In this document: positions 35,363-48,150 of the stretch, in pieces
Position numbering within the stretch: position 1 is the first letter of the stretch
Layout: each line of letters starts with the position of its first letter
From: Dipteris shenzhenensis
Taxonomy: Eukaryota > Polypodiophyta > Polypodiopsida > Gleicheniales
Reading direction: 5' to 3' (one strand)
Assembly (NCBI GenBank): GCA_047967505.1
Contig: CM106541.1
Length of the DNA: 64,000 bases
Notes under the pieces: generated by a model
What the model was told of the DNA's origin: nothing
The model's database searches: none
What the model saw: only the letters and a program-made list of their open reading frames with translations
Position numbers and translations under genes: made by a program

Positions 35363-38300
35363 ATGTTCTTTATAATGGTTGTTACAGCTTGTTTGCAAAG
35401 GAAACTCACAAAGGAGATGGCTACAAAATTTATTCCGGGGATGGAGGTGATTTTATGTTGCAAAAGAGAAGTAGTTGCATTTGCTACAATCCATGAAAGT
35501 GATCCAAATTCTATTTGTCACTTTAGAAAACTTGGCGAAGATAAGGTGGCGGTTATCGTATCAAGGATTCTTAGTGCACATGTTGAGCTAAAGCATAAGT
35601 GTGGGGATATGGAAATCCTTAGAGATGTTATGCCCTATAATACTTCCAACAAAGCATTTATTGCATGGGACAGAGATGAGACTTATCCAACACATGTCAT
35701 CAGGAATACAAAGTGCATATCTTTGGATTTTAGAGTGGGAGATATTTTACAAATGTTATCATTTACAAATAAGTATGTAGCAGAAGGTCAAGTCTTGGTA
35801 TTTGAACAAGTTGAACACTGGACATTTGCGCAGATGAGAATTCAAAAAGTTACTGATGATGGTATGGATGATAACTCAATGTCATTGGATGGTCCCTACT
35901 ATGAGGTAGGTAAGGATTTGAGATGGAGCATGCAATTTTTAAAGATTGGAAAGACTCGGCATGTGGTTTTTAATGATAAACATAATGTATACTACAACAT
36001 CAAAGAATTGAAAGAATATGCCAATGTACCAAGCTCTATTCCTTCATAGATGTATGATTCCAATGCACTCAACTATAGCACTGACATCTTATCAGAAGTC
36101 GATGAGTTCATTGGTACCGAGAAAGAAAAATGTTTCACAAGTGATGCCTTATCCGGGGTGGATGAGTTCATGCACATTGAGAACTTGGGCAAAGATGTCA
36201 AAAGTGTTATATCTTCAAGCATGGATGGCTTCATGGATACTGATAAAGTTCTTAGAGTCAAAGCAGGTAACTATGGAATTATGGAAATCATGCACAATAG
36301 TATAATGAGTGATGTTCTCTCTGGAGTAGAGGAGTTTCAAGACTATGGAGTTATGAAATCCATAGAAAGTGCATCAATGAGCGATGTTCTCTCAGGAATA
36401 GATGAGTTTGAAGATCATTTTGGACACTCTATCACAACTGACTATGGAGTTATGAAATCCATAGAAAGTGCATCAATGAGTGATGTTCTCTCAGGAATAG
36501 ATGAGTTTGAAGATCATTCGGGACACTCTAATGCCATTGTGACAAGTGGTTCTACGATTGTATCAAAAGTAGGGATGAGATCAACAAAGGACTATTCGGT
36601 GTTTGACTTTGATTGTGAACTTGTAAATGTTACAAATGGTTTGACGAATGTATCAAAAGCAAGGATGACATCAACAAAGGAATATTCAGTATTTGACTGT
36701 CAGAGTGATAAGATCAAGGATGCAACATCTCATGAAAACAACGTGACAAATAAATCTTACAAGGAGAACTACACAAATCCAAATAAGAATGTACAGAAGG
36801 TCCCAAAACGGACATACAGATGCATGAAAAGACAACGAGTGCAGGCAGATCCAGAAAAGCAACCAAAGAGAATAAGAGTAATGAATGAAGATGTTATGCT
36901 CAAAGCAATGCGATCTACATGCTGTAAGCATACATGTATGCGATCCATTAACTTACATGACATCAAGGGTTGTAGAGAACATGTCTGGCACAGGAAAGGA
37001 AGCAGAAGAAATGAATACCTACTCACGAGATTGTCTTGCTTTCTTGTAAATGATAAGAGAAGGCGAAGTTCAGGACATCAAATAAGACCTCTTATAAATG
37101 GAAAAAGTATATGCAATAATGCATATCGCATTATTACAGGATTATCACATGGCACATATTGGAATTTGGCTAATAAAGCAAAGTATGGAGTTAAATTTAA
37201 CATTCATGGAAACATAGGAAGGCCCAAAACAAGAGCCTCAACGGTTGCGGCAACAGCAATTTTGAAAGATTACATTTATGAAAATGCTTTACCGCAACCC
37301 CACCTATCAGAAATGCATTTTCTGATAGGTTTGACCAAAAAAGAAGTATTTAACTCTATTGGAGAAACACAGAGGCAAAGAGGGCATGCACCGGCATCTT
37401 TTCATACTTTGTATACTCTTTGGAAAAAAAGCTTTGGACATGTTAAAATCCCAAAGAGGCAAAAAATGTCAAAGTGCAACGACTGTGATGATCTAAAGCG
37501 AGCACTTGAGAGTGCAACATCTCCAGAACAAAAAGAAGCTTACAAAAGAAAGAGAGAATTTCATCATGGACTTGTTTGACATTCTAGAATAAAATATGCA
37601 TTTTGGAAGGAGCAAGCTATTTCTCACCCAAATGAGTACATGTGCATTATTGTAGATGGTATGGATCAAAATACAACAACATTACCTCGATTCGTTAACA
37701 CTCCACCTAAGCTACAAGGCAAATACTTTTTAAAGACACATCTATGTGGAGTGTTAGTGCACGGATTTAAGTTTTTTGCAGACATATGGATTGATTCCTT
37801 GCATCTACACGATAGCAATCAAGTTGTAACATCCGTTATGAAGGCAATTCACAATGTACATGCAGAAAAAGGTCGCCTACCAGCAACTTTGAGAATACAA
37901 GCAGACAATTGCGGACGAGAGAATAAGAATGTACTCTTCTTTGCATTTTGCTCAATGCTAATCGCTCATAGAATCTTCAATGAGATTGAAGTTGGGTTTT
38001 TGTTGGTTGGGCACACACATGAGGATATCGATCAGGTATTTAGCACAGTTTCAAGAGAACTAAAACACAAGGACATGGAGACAATGGATGACTTGATAAG
38101 AAAATGTGGGAGGCAAGTTGGTGGCTGTAAGGAAGGAACAATATGCTCAATGGTTGAGAGGATGTATGATTGGAAGAGCTTTATTCTACCTTTCATACAA
38201 AAAGGTGGTGATGCCCTGATTGGTCATAGCGCTCCACACTATTTTTGATTTTTCTTAAAACATGAAAAACCAGTGATGCAATGGCAACACTATTCTCTTG

Positions 38301-39128
38301 ATACAAAATGGGAACCTGAAGAACCTTACTCTCTCTTAACTTCAATCCCGAGCAAAGAAATGCATCCAACATGGGCTCCTATAAAAGAATTCAGTGAGAA
38401 ATCCAAAGGTGAAATAGAAGGCTTAAAAGCTTTTATTGCATACAAAGAGGAAATGCTCCGGAGATTTCCTGATTGGAAGCCCTCTTGGAAGGAACACACT
38501 ACTGTTGTAATTAGCAAGACCTACCAATTGATAAAGGACCTTGCAAAAATGCGAGAAGATGATATTAAGGTAGAACGGCCTTTATTTTGGCCAAATGTTG
38601 GTAATGACTTGCGTCCAGCATGTGGTCTCTTTGAAAATGAGTTTGAATCGTTGCTCCCACGTCCATATTGTCGACCCAAGAAGAGAGAGTTTATGCCACA
38701 AATAGACATAGATGTCCATTGTTTTGTTGCAGTTCGCGCGACCATCGGATGATGAACATGAGAACGTGAAGTTTTGGGTTGCGAAAGTAGTTGACGTGAG
38801 CATGGATGACCGGGGGAGAGCTACAACATTTACAGCGGTATGGTATGAGCCAAGGGGCAGGAAGGAGAACCAAGATAATAGTACATTGTATAGTAGTTGT
38901 TTGAAAAAGGAATGGGTCCCAAACCATGAAGCAATTTCAAGACTTTCCACAGAGACAGTCATAGTATCCTGGAAATCAAGGTCAAAGAAAACAAAGAAGC
39001 ACATGGGGTATGATGTAGAAGACAAAATAAAATTACCGCAACCAATTATTACGCACATTACAGAGTTCACAAAGATGCTCGCCCGGGAGGAAGTAGAAGG
39101 AGATAGCGCAAATGAAGAATGCCCATGA
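35363..39128 (+). pseudogene. DUF7869-type protein, probably transposon-derived, single exon with stops
   Basis: One frame runs from 35363 to 38752 through TAG (36047), TGA (37577) and TGA (38246), then shifts by one base near 38700 and continues to 39128: about 1,250 codons without an evident intron. The N-terminal third (MATKFIPGMEVILCCKREVV) has no match I know. Then comes a region repeating DVLSG[V/I]DEF, a Cys-rich stretch (STCCKHTCMRSINLHDIKGC), and CNDCDDLKRALES leading into the DUF7869 core: IVDGMDQNTTTLPR, IQADNCGRENKN and VGHTHEDIDQVFS. The spacing of Asp (37655), Asp (37904) and Glu/Asp (38021-38032) suggests an RNase H-like DDE nuclease, which is inference. Such genes are multicopy in several plant and animal genomes. 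It begins 80 bp after the telomeric block. Confidence 0.75.
36335..36535 (+). repeat. In-frame tandem duplication inside the DUF7869-type gene
   Basis: Two near-identical copies of a unit starting GACTATGGAGTTATGAAATC (36343 and about 36439), each encoding YGVMKSIESASMSDVLSGID then EFEDH. They differ at very few bases, so the duplication is younger than the other, more diverged copies of the motif in the same protein. Confidence 0.9.
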
Positions 39129-40105
39129 TAACACCATTCAAATATCGAGAAAGAGTGAAGGTGGTGGTGGTTGTCAGATGAGAGTGAATGAAGATGGCAC
39201 CCAAGCGACAAGTGACGACAGAAAGGACATTCTGAACAAGCAAATGTTTGGATCGCTCATTTTTGTGATCATGATAGAAAAGGACATTCAAACAAGCAAA
39301 TGTTTGGATCGCCCATTTGTACTAAACTCATTGTAAAGGAAAAATTAAATTATTGAAAAGGCCACAGGAGATCCTTTGTACAAAGACTCATCCAGAGCAA
39401 TATTTGTTGTAAAACTTATGACATGATCATGTAAAATTGCAAGCATAGCTATTGCTATTTTTTGGAGTACAAAAGAGGCTTCCATCATGTCTCATGTGTA
39501 TATAAACCTTTTAATTTCTTGAATATTCAAGAGTGTTATAGTTTTCTGCATTGAAAGTAAAAAGAGTCTTACAGGTCTCTTATGTATACATTTTTAAAAT
39601 GTTGTGAATCCTCAATAGCATGGTTTTTCATGGATTTAAACTAATAACTCGGATTTTTTATTTTAAGAATATGATTCTTATAAACAAGAAATACAAATTT
39701 AGGATTTAATAGTAGTTTTTGCATTATTTGTACAACATTGTAGAGAGATATTTTGAAATGTCTTATGTGAAAATGATAGTGCCAGAAAGTAAACTTTTGA
39801 TTCTCGAATGACAGTTTCATAAACTAAACTTTTCAGTTGGGAAGGATTTTAAGGAATAGTCCAAAAGTAGACATATGAGTCCAAAATTAATGAAATAAGT
39901 GTTTCTTATGGATTCACAACTGCAACGAGCCAGGACTCGCTAAAGTGACACTAGTGAATGACATTTGCACGCATTGCTCTTCACCCAAAGTTGCTTGGAG
40001 CAAGTACCTCATGGTGTATCGACTAGATCCCCACAACATATGAGTCACCATGTCAAGACTATACAGTTTTTGTGCCATTGTCGGGGATAGCCATGTACAT
40101 CAATA
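39129..40105. other. 3' flank of the DUF7869-type gene, no gene recognised
   Basis: Contains an imperfect tandem repeat of about 60 bp (AAAGGACATTC then AACAAGCAAATGTTTGGATC, near 39221 and 39279). The rest is AT-rich without coding signals. Confidence 0.5.
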
Positions 40106-40110
40106 TTCCT

Positions 40111-40335
40111 TCATTGTTGATTTAGAGATCTCCAAGTTTCCACAGGTAGGGGATGAAAAAACAATTCTCACAAGGCTAGATGTCATTTGGTTTGAGCTGC
40201 ACGTCACTATGTACGAGTAACAAACCATGCTTAATCCTTATTAATTCTTATTTTATAAAAGAAGAAAACAAAAAGATTGATTTGATTGGCAGACTCTCAC
40301 ACTTACTTTATTCCATTTCGTTTAAAATTTCCGTT
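40111..40335 (+). repeat. Diverged dispersed repeat, right copy (partner at 15617)
   Basis: Matches 15617-15795 in the same order and orientation, with indels; see the partner entry. It ends just before a short local tandem repeat. Confidence 0.7.
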
Positions 40336-40337
40336 GC

Positions 40338-40474
40338 GAAAAGGGTGATATAAAATCACTCAAATGAAATGATCGAGCAACAAAAGCATATACATGTCGA
40401 AGATATACAACATTGTTTGTTACAAAATTACCCTTTCAAAAAGGGTGATACAAAATTGCTCAAACGAGGCGATA
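40338..40474. repeat. Short local repeat at the edge of CACTA D
   Basis: AAAAGGGTGATATAAAATCA then CTCAAATGAAATGATCG (from about 40338) is repeated as AAAAAGGGTGATACAAAATT then GCTCAAACGAGGCGATA (from about 40437). The second copy is cut by the insertion of copy D. Confidence 0.7.
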
Positions 40475-40499
40475 TACACAACAAGACAAACACCCACAG

Positions 40500-40800
40500 A
40501 CATGCACACAGAGGCATTTATTGCACTAAAAAAAAAACTTATGGGTGCATCTATTTGCACATCTATTTGTGCATCTAGAGACCCGTGTTTAACGGTATGT
40601 CTATGTAGCAAACAGACGTGCGTATAGACATGCATATAGATGCGTAAATAGACGCTTTGCTAGAAAATTTAAAAAATAGATAGATGCATCGTTAAACGGG
40701 TGTATAGACGCATTTATAAATGGTCTTATAGATGCTTTTATAGACACACAAATAGACACTCCCCGAACAAACATATGCATTTATAGATGCACTGATAGAC
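40500..40800. repeat. Left subterminal array of copy D, decayed
   Basis: Units such as ATAGACGC, ATAGATGC, GCATCTAT and ATAGACAC at the spacing seen in copies B and C. Many CpG sites are converted to TpG or CpA. Confidence 0.8.
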
Positions 40801-41196
40801 GCCCTACATAATATTTTTTAAATTTACAGAATGTTGTGTATGTTCTGTATGCTATGTAGTTACAGGAATCCCATTTCCACATTGTGTAATTCAATTCTTA
40901 TAGCCAACCACATTTTAATTGGCACTCTTGCAAGCATGTCTATAGCTGACAATTACAATTCCAAATAAAACATTACAACTCCAAAACATTTAGTTCACAA
41001 GGCATTAATTGATAGAATGTTGCACAAGAAAATTGAAAGCTCAAAAAGTGCTTGTATGTACATATAGCACGAAGCTAAGCCACGTCATGTGGCTTCAAGT
41101 ATAAATAATAACAGGAGTGTATATACAAGAGGCACGAAGCCAAGCCAGTGGCTTTAAGTACAAAAAAGAGTAGCTAGCACTACTTCTACGGCTAAT

Positions 41197-42595
41197 CTAA
41201 GTTCTCCATGTCCTCGCTCCTTCCATGCTCCCTTCTGCGCTCCCTTCTCTGCCTCCTTCCTCGTCTTCTTGTGCAGGGGCCTGTAAACAAGGAACAACAT
41301 ATATCAATGTATGAAAAATCAAATCTTTACTTATAATATTAACATTATTTAATTACTTTCAAATACCTCGGGGGCCGCTCCAGTAGCTCAGATATACTGC
41401 TCCTCAGTAATCAACCCGTCATGATGGAAGTGCTTCCATGTATCTCCTCTGCGATGGTGGCAGTGGTAGGCTGTCTCGACAGGAGTAGGGTATCTACCCA
41501 CGATATCAAGCTATAAGACGACACAATTTGCAGAGGGATTAGTACAAAGAAAGAACCTCCTAATAAACTACATAAGCAATATAATTTGAGATCGATACTT
41601 ACAAATTGGGCCTCCCATGATTCAACACCCCCTGCTCCAAAATGCATGCTTTCATATCGCTCCATCTGGATCCTTCGTGCCTCCACGTGCTGTAGACTGG
41701 GGTCCTCCCTTACTGACTTCATTGCTTTCTTCCACTCATGCTTGTGAGCGGTGTGGGGTGGGCCCCTTGGTGGTTGACCTCCCTTGAGCCTAGCAAGCTC
41801 CGCTAGTGCATGCCTCTTAAGTGAAGATCTTTTATTGCCAAGTATCGTAACAATCTTTGACTTGGCCCATTTATCTGTGAACTGAAAATTAGGGGGTTTA
41901 GGATACCTAGAGCAAACAGCAGTGAGGGTCTCATCAGCCAACCTCTTTGGCTGGTCTTTGTAGTAGATAAAGCAATCTCTATAATTGTTAGCAATTATAG
42001 AGCGCATGAAGACCATGATGTCCTTCCCTCGTGCATCCATCAATATGTCTCCTATGAGAGTGATGCCATAGAAGATCGTACCCTCACCCGGAGGCACGTC
42101 TAAATCATTTGAATCATCATCGTCCCTGCCACCACCCCTCCCAAAGCACTGTGCCATGCATCCCCCACCGCTCTCCCTGCTACTACGCGTGCTACCGTGT
42201 CGTGTCGAGCTAGTATGCTAGCCACTCGTAGCTGGAGACTGCACGGGACTACATGGAGCTGGAGAACAGAGTCTCGACTGCATAGGAGTATGCCAATGGC
42301 TCTGCGAGACAAAAGGGACTCCTGGCGGCATGGGGGAAGGGACATAAGACAGCATGGGGGAAGGCGCTCGGCTGTGTAGCTAGCTGGGTTGTGCTGACTC
42401 CACTTGGGTAATCTCAGCTAGTGTGGGGTTGGGGTGGTTTGGAGTCTGTAGTGCCGACTCCTGGGGGGTGTTTAGAGTACTCGTCATGTAGCCGTATAAC
42501 TCCGCAGGACTGGGAGGGTGCCCTAAAAGGTTATGTAACTCCCTAAAAATGGTCTCCCGGAGATCAGGTGAGCCTAAAGAGCTTCCTAGCCACAT
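41197..42595 (-). pseudogene. TNPA-like (Transposase_24 family) protein, copy D
   Basis: Starts MWLGSSLGSPDLRETIFREL. The Pro/Ser-rich region is broken by an early TAG (just after VESAQPS) and frame changes. The conserved core is largely open from MAQCFGRGGG (42157) to FGAGGVESWEAQF, including RLADETLTAVCSRYPKPPN. The last exon is acidic and ends at 41197. The TGC codon kept here (RDCFIYYKDQ) shows what preceded the TGA in copy B. Confidence 0.85.
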
Positions 42596-42607
42596 GATGA
42601 ACTAGAA

Positions 42608-42870
42608 ACAAGAAAAAAAGAAGATTACTGATGAGCTGAGAAGAGAAAAAGAAGAGAAAAAGAGAGAGAAAAATTACCACGAAAAGAGAGGGATAAAAGA
42701 GAGGCATGTAGGAAAAGAGAGAAGAAAAGAGAGGCAAAACTTTTTCTTGGAAGAGGAAGTGGAAAGGGAAAGGGAAAGGCAAGAGGAAAGAGAAAGGAAA
42801 GGAAAGGGAAGGGAAGAGAAGAGAAGGGAAGGGAAGGGAAGATAAGAGAAGGGAAGGGAAGGGTCGGGTC
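42608..42870. repeat. Purine-rich microsatellite-like tract in copy D
   Basis: GAGAA-, GGAAA- and GGGAA-type repeats (for example AAGGGAAGGGAAGATAAGAG) occur just upstream of the TNPA-like start. Copies B and C lack this expansion. Confidence 0.85.
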
Positions 42871-42879
42871 TAAAACTGT

Positions 42880-43580
42880 CAGAGTGCATCTATAGATGCG
42901 TCTGAAAAGCACGTCTATAGATGCGTATATCAGCGCGTCTATAGATGCGTATATCTATTTCTGAAAACAGAGTAGACGCATCTTTAGATGCGCCTATAGA
43001 TGCGGTTTTAGACGCATCCATAGAGGCGCTGCGACAGACAGACTATTCTAAAAAGTGGAAAAGGACATGCGCTCGACACAAAAGCATAATACTGATACCA
43101 AAATCATTCGTTTCTTGGATACGACAAAGGACAAATCCAAAGAGAGCAACTTCCAAAGAAGATCAACTGTAAAGAGACTTACCTTGGATAGAGGTATGGA
43201 AGCTTTTTGTCCTTCTTCAAAGTTGCTTCTCTTCCTTGTTCACCCTCTTCTCCTGTAAGCCTGGAAGTAAGTGTGGGTGCCTTCCTCTAAAGTGTAAGCC
43301 GAGAAGTAATTGTGGGTGCCTTCCTCTTAAGTGTCGGACTGTGGATCTGTTAATAGCAAAGCAAGCAAGCAGCGTGAAGCTTATGTGAAGAAAAGCAAAG
43401 TGAGCACGCTAAAAGTAGATTTGAAAACCACATCTATAAGCACGTCTAATGGTGCATGTATACATGCATCTAAATACGCGTGTAATTGTGCATCTAATTA
43501 CACAAAGCAAACGCGGTTTTAGACATGCCTATAGACGTGCACCACAAAACATACAGACGCGGTTTTAGATGCGCCATAGA
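42880..43580. promoter_or_regulatory. Central intergenic motif arrays of copy D
   Basis: Two clusters of decayed motifs (about 42880-43045 and 43425-43580) in the same relative positions as in B and C, so this central arrangement is ancestral to the family. Confidence 0.6.
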
Positions 43581-43637
43581 GCTTTAAAATTAAATATTTG
43601 AAGAAAAGCAAAATTTTTTGGGTTGTTTGTTTGTAGG

Positions 43638-46600
43638 ATGTCTTCATCTTCAACAAGTAGCTCCAATGAGGATAAATCCCTCTGTACCACCATCGTGAAA
43701 TGTGGTTGGAGCAAAAAATCAGATGTATGTGTGATTGATGTCGAGGAAACATGTATCGTGCACGCAGGATTACACTCAATCACATCTCAAAGTATGGAGA
43801 ATGCGATGCGACTGTAAACATGGTAAGTGTTAAAGAGTTAACGTTGATTGAGATACCTATGGGTGTTCATATGTTTGAGTTATGATCCCGTTTTAATTTG
43901 ATATAGGATGCAGTGCCACACCCGCATATGTTGCCCTATGCTCATCGTGAGGAGGCGAAGCGTTGGCAATATGAGGTGGGATCTTCAGGATGGACCGTTA
44001 TGGATGCATGGAGTGATGGTGATAGTAGCCCTCCGCCATTACCTCATGAAGCCGTGGAGGAGGAGTTGTTTGATGATATGGTGTGGGATTTATATGTCCA
44101 TCAGTCTGAAGGGAGAGATGATAGCATGGAGCAAGACAATCTTTTTACCGCAGCATCGACTCCACTGTTTGAGGGGTGCACATTCTCTACTCTACGTGCC
44201 TCCCTTGAGTTACTAAACTTGCAGACCATTTATGGATGGAGCAATGCAAGTTTGAATGCATTACTCAAGTAAGCTTTAAAGTCTATTTTGCAAATTACAT
44301 GGTGAATTATGCTAGTGGGTCAATTACTCGAATGCTTTTCCTCATTTATGGTCTTCACGTGCAGGCTATTGTGTAAAATGATTCCAAGGGAGAATAAATT
44401 ACCGACCTCAAGAGATATGGCAAGGCAACATGTGACCTCTCTTGGAGGATTAGATTACAAGCACATCCATGCATGCGTCAATGATTGCATTTTGTTTCAT
44501 GGACTACATAAGGATGCAAGAGAGTGCCCTACTTGTGGAGAGGCAAGATATAGAGCAAATCTCAAAACTTTGGACGTGCCTCATAAGGTTTTGTGACATT
44601 TTCCCATAATCCCTCGCATCCAACATATGTTCAAGTGCAAATCCATTGCAGATCTCATGTCATGGCATTCCTCCCATCGATCAACCGATGGCAAGTGGAG
44701 AACTCCCACAGACTCTCCTGCGTGGAAGCATATTGAAGACACATGGCCAAGCTTCAAGGAAGAACCTAGGAGCTTGAGACTTGGATTGGGTATGGATGGT
44801 GTGAAACCATTTGGTCTCAAAAGCACCTCTTACAGTGTATGGCCAGTGATATTGGAGAATTATAATCTTCCACCCTCTATGGCGATTAAGAAAGGACATG
44901 TTATGTTGTCCCTTCCAATCCTAGGGAAACATAAAGTCAAAAATCCTGATGTTTATTTGGAGCCTTTGATTGACGAGCTAGAGATACTTTGGAGAGGTAT
45001 CGATGTGCATGATGTGACAGGCCTCCCTCGTCATGAGACTTCAACTGCAAAGCAGTCTTGATGTGGATGATGCATGACTTCCTAGGCTATGGCGAGTGTT
45101 CAGGTAAGCATTGCACTTTTAGTTATGAGTAGGCAACCGATGTGGCACCTTGAATAAACCTTCAACTCTTAATTGCGTCTATTGTTCTGGTCTCACTGTA
45201 TCAGGTTACCATGCATGTCCTGTTTGTGGTCCTTTGCTAGTTGCCTCATCGGCAGATGCATTGAATAAGGTCATCTATGAGAATCACCATCGATTTCTCC
45301 CACTTGATCATCCTAGATATGTTGCCCCTTGGAATGAGTCCTCCCACAATCACTCACTACAGGAGATTGGATGAGAATTTGGGATGGTTCCATGACTCCT
45401 CCACCACTTTGCATGAGCCGGTAAGGGTTTGTAACTATTGTGTGCTATATTGGCTAGAAATAAAGATTGCCCGCTAACACCAGCTTTTGTTTAGATACTC
45501 CATCTTTTATCGTTTACCATATTGGTCCCACCTCAAGATCAATCACTTGCTTGATCCCATGCATATCTTCAAGAATGTGGCATCTACCATTTGGGAGCAT
45601 TTGAATGGGACACGAGATTCCGCAGGCATAAGGGAGGATCTATGTGCCACAAGGAGGATGCGTGAAGCTTGGCCACAAGAGAGACCAAATGGGCGTGTTT
45701 TTTTACCTCGTGCATCGTGGAGGTTATCAAAGCTAGAGATGGCGACAGTGAACCGTGCTATAACTACAATTCATACTCCCACTGGATGCATGAGGTGTTT
45801 GAAGGGAGCCTTTACAAAGAGCAAGAAAAGAGGTGTAGAGCAATTATATGGATTGAAATCTCATGATTGGCACAAGATGCTCCAAGTAAGTATTTTATGT
45901 GCATAATATCTTTTTCCTTTCAAATTTGTGAGTGAATAATTATAAGAAACTAATCAACCACCTCCTCGTGGTTCAATTCATACTACCTACTAGCATTTCT
46001 CGTAGTGCATCGAAGGACGTGAAAGATTGTATTTACAAGATGGGCGAGCTTGTAAGGTACTTTACATGATACAAAATATGATGCGTATCAATGCTCCATG
46101 CAAGGTATTCATATGGCTAATATGGTGTACTTTTTCATTTCTACGTATGTGAGCTCAAATGAAATAGATCCCACCACGCTTGAGAATGCTCGAGTTATGT
46201 CAGTGGAGGTGGTTTGTTTAGTGGAGGAGACGTTTCCACATTCTATTCTCACAAGCCGACTACATCTTATAGTGCATTTGGTGGATGAGATTGCTATATG
46301 CGGTACTATACATGCACGATGGTTGTTCTTCCTCGAGCACTTCATGAAGACCTTGAAGGGCTTCATGAGACAAAATGCAAGACCCGAAGGTAGCATGACC
46401 GAGGGTTGGTTGGTACAAGAGTCACTTGTATATATTTCTGAGTTTCTTGTTGATGTGGATAGCTCTCTCCCATAACTATGGAGAGATGATGAAGACCTAA
46501 GGATGACCTCTATTGTGCCTCAAGGGAAAGGACGCGACAAAGTAATAGACACGGAGTTGCTTAATAATATCAACCTCTATTGCGTGCTTAATAGTGATGT

Positions 46601-47699
46601 GATAAAAGGATGGGTGACAAGATACGAGGATGCAAAGGCAAGAAGACAAGAAGAAAGGGCCCTCTTTCGTACACACCACGAATCTCGTGTGCCATACCCT
46701 CAGTATCTAAGAGCACTTGCAAAGGATATTCATGTGGATTGGCTACTTGATGAAATGGAGAAAGCAGAGAAAGACAAGGGGATGCATATCACAATGGAAG
46801 AATGGGAGTATGCTAGGGGATGCATGAGCAAGGTCGGTATATAGAATGTTATGAATAATTAGGAGCTTTCAATAATTTAGATTGCTTATTTAATTGATTT
46901 TTTCTTGGTGTAGTGCACTATGTTCAATGCTATATGGTGTGAGGGCAAGAATTTTCGAACACAATGGATTGATGATAAGAGAAACACACAAGATTGTGGC
47001 ATCATTGCTAGCTTTGACGGAGCCAATGGAGCCATGGATGATTATTGTGGCATAATCCAAGATATTATTAAGCTTGACTTTCGACGCTTCTTTGTGTATG
47101 TTTTGGATGTAAAGTGGTTTAAGGATGTGGTGGAAAGAGGCCCTAATGCAACAATCAAATGCCATGCAAGTGGCTTTGTAACTATTGACTCCACAAAGTT
47201 TTGGCAAAGTAGGAAGGACACACTAGCACTACCGCAATAATGTGAACAAGTACTGTGCACACATAAAAATACTCGCTTTTAAATATTTGATACCTTCGAT
47301 GCAAGGAAAATAACATGATTGTATTTGTGTTTGAATTAGGTTGTCTATCAACCAATGGTGGATAATAATAGATGGTGGCATGTCATACCTATTATGCCAC
47401 GTTGCAAAGTGATGTATAGTACATTTACTAATATGGAGCATATGGAGGATGATCATAGCCATGGAGGTGATGATGACTGTGATACGAGAGTGGAGGATGA
47501 ACATGAGATAGGAGATACAGATATTGAGGCCATTACCCATGAGGACGAGCCTACCATTGGTGATGCTAATTTCGATGAGCACATGAGTAGCACAAGTAGT
47601 AGTGGGTTGAATATATTTGTAGATCTAAACACTTGTTTGGATTTTGAAGTAGATAGTTTGGCAAGGGTTGATCTCATTGAGGATGAGATTGAACCATAG
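43638..47699 (+). pseudogene. TNP2-like CACTA transposase, copy D
   Basis: Same domain order as in B. Lesions include one base missing in exon 1 (CTGTACCACC against CCGTATCCACC in B), CGA to TGA after KVL in tnp2 (44594), one base missing near 45017, and TAA where B has CGA in DUF4218 (near 46472). A further TAA replaces CAA at the end of the DUF4216 exon. DUF4218 carries the extra intron position (46057-46144), as in copy A, but the acceptor reads CTAC instead of CTAG. Clearly dead. Confidence 0.9.
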
Positions 47700-47884
47700 C
47701 CCATCATTGATATTGGCAAAACTATTTTACATATTGTCTCATTCTCCTCACCTCACTTAATTCTTGTATATGTGGGCTTGCAAAAAAGCACTGATGTTTT
47801 TGTAAAAATTATGTGCATTGGTAATCATGGGCAACATTTGGAAAGCAGTGATGTACACCAAAATCTCACTTTCTATATTCTCTG

Positions 47885-48150
47885 TTTTGCATCTAAATAC
47901 GCGTCTAATTCTCAATGTAGCTACGCTAATAGACGCACTAATACATGTGCAAATAGATGCACTGACAGATGTAGTGTTAGACGGGCCCGTATTTTCTCAG
48001 TGTAGATGTGCGAATAGACGTGTCAATACACACACAAATAGATGAGCTGCTAGACGCACTATTAGATGCGCCCGTAATTTCTCTATTCAAGCAACACCTA
48101 TAAACGCGCCCGCTATTTTGCACATCTATCAAGCGTGTCTATAGTTGCTT
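47885..48150. repeat. Right subterminal array of copy D, decayed
   Basis: ATAGACG, AATAGATG and GCATCTA units with frequent TpG/CpA replacement, leading into the terminal repeat. Confidence 0.8.

Noticed and set aside
36018-36305. Alternative frame overlapping the DUF7869-type gene
   Set aside because: It lies in another frame of a region whose main frame shows repeated, conserved peptide motifs.
35363-39128. Stops removed by U-to-C RNA editing, as in organelles of some ferns, lycophytes and hornworts
   Set aside because: The stop codons (TAG, TGA) would indeed be editable to CAG and CGA, but the genes are nuclear transposon-type and histone-type. Cytosine deamination plus accompanying frameshifts explains them without a new mechanism. 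RNA-seq showing C at these positions would reopen this.
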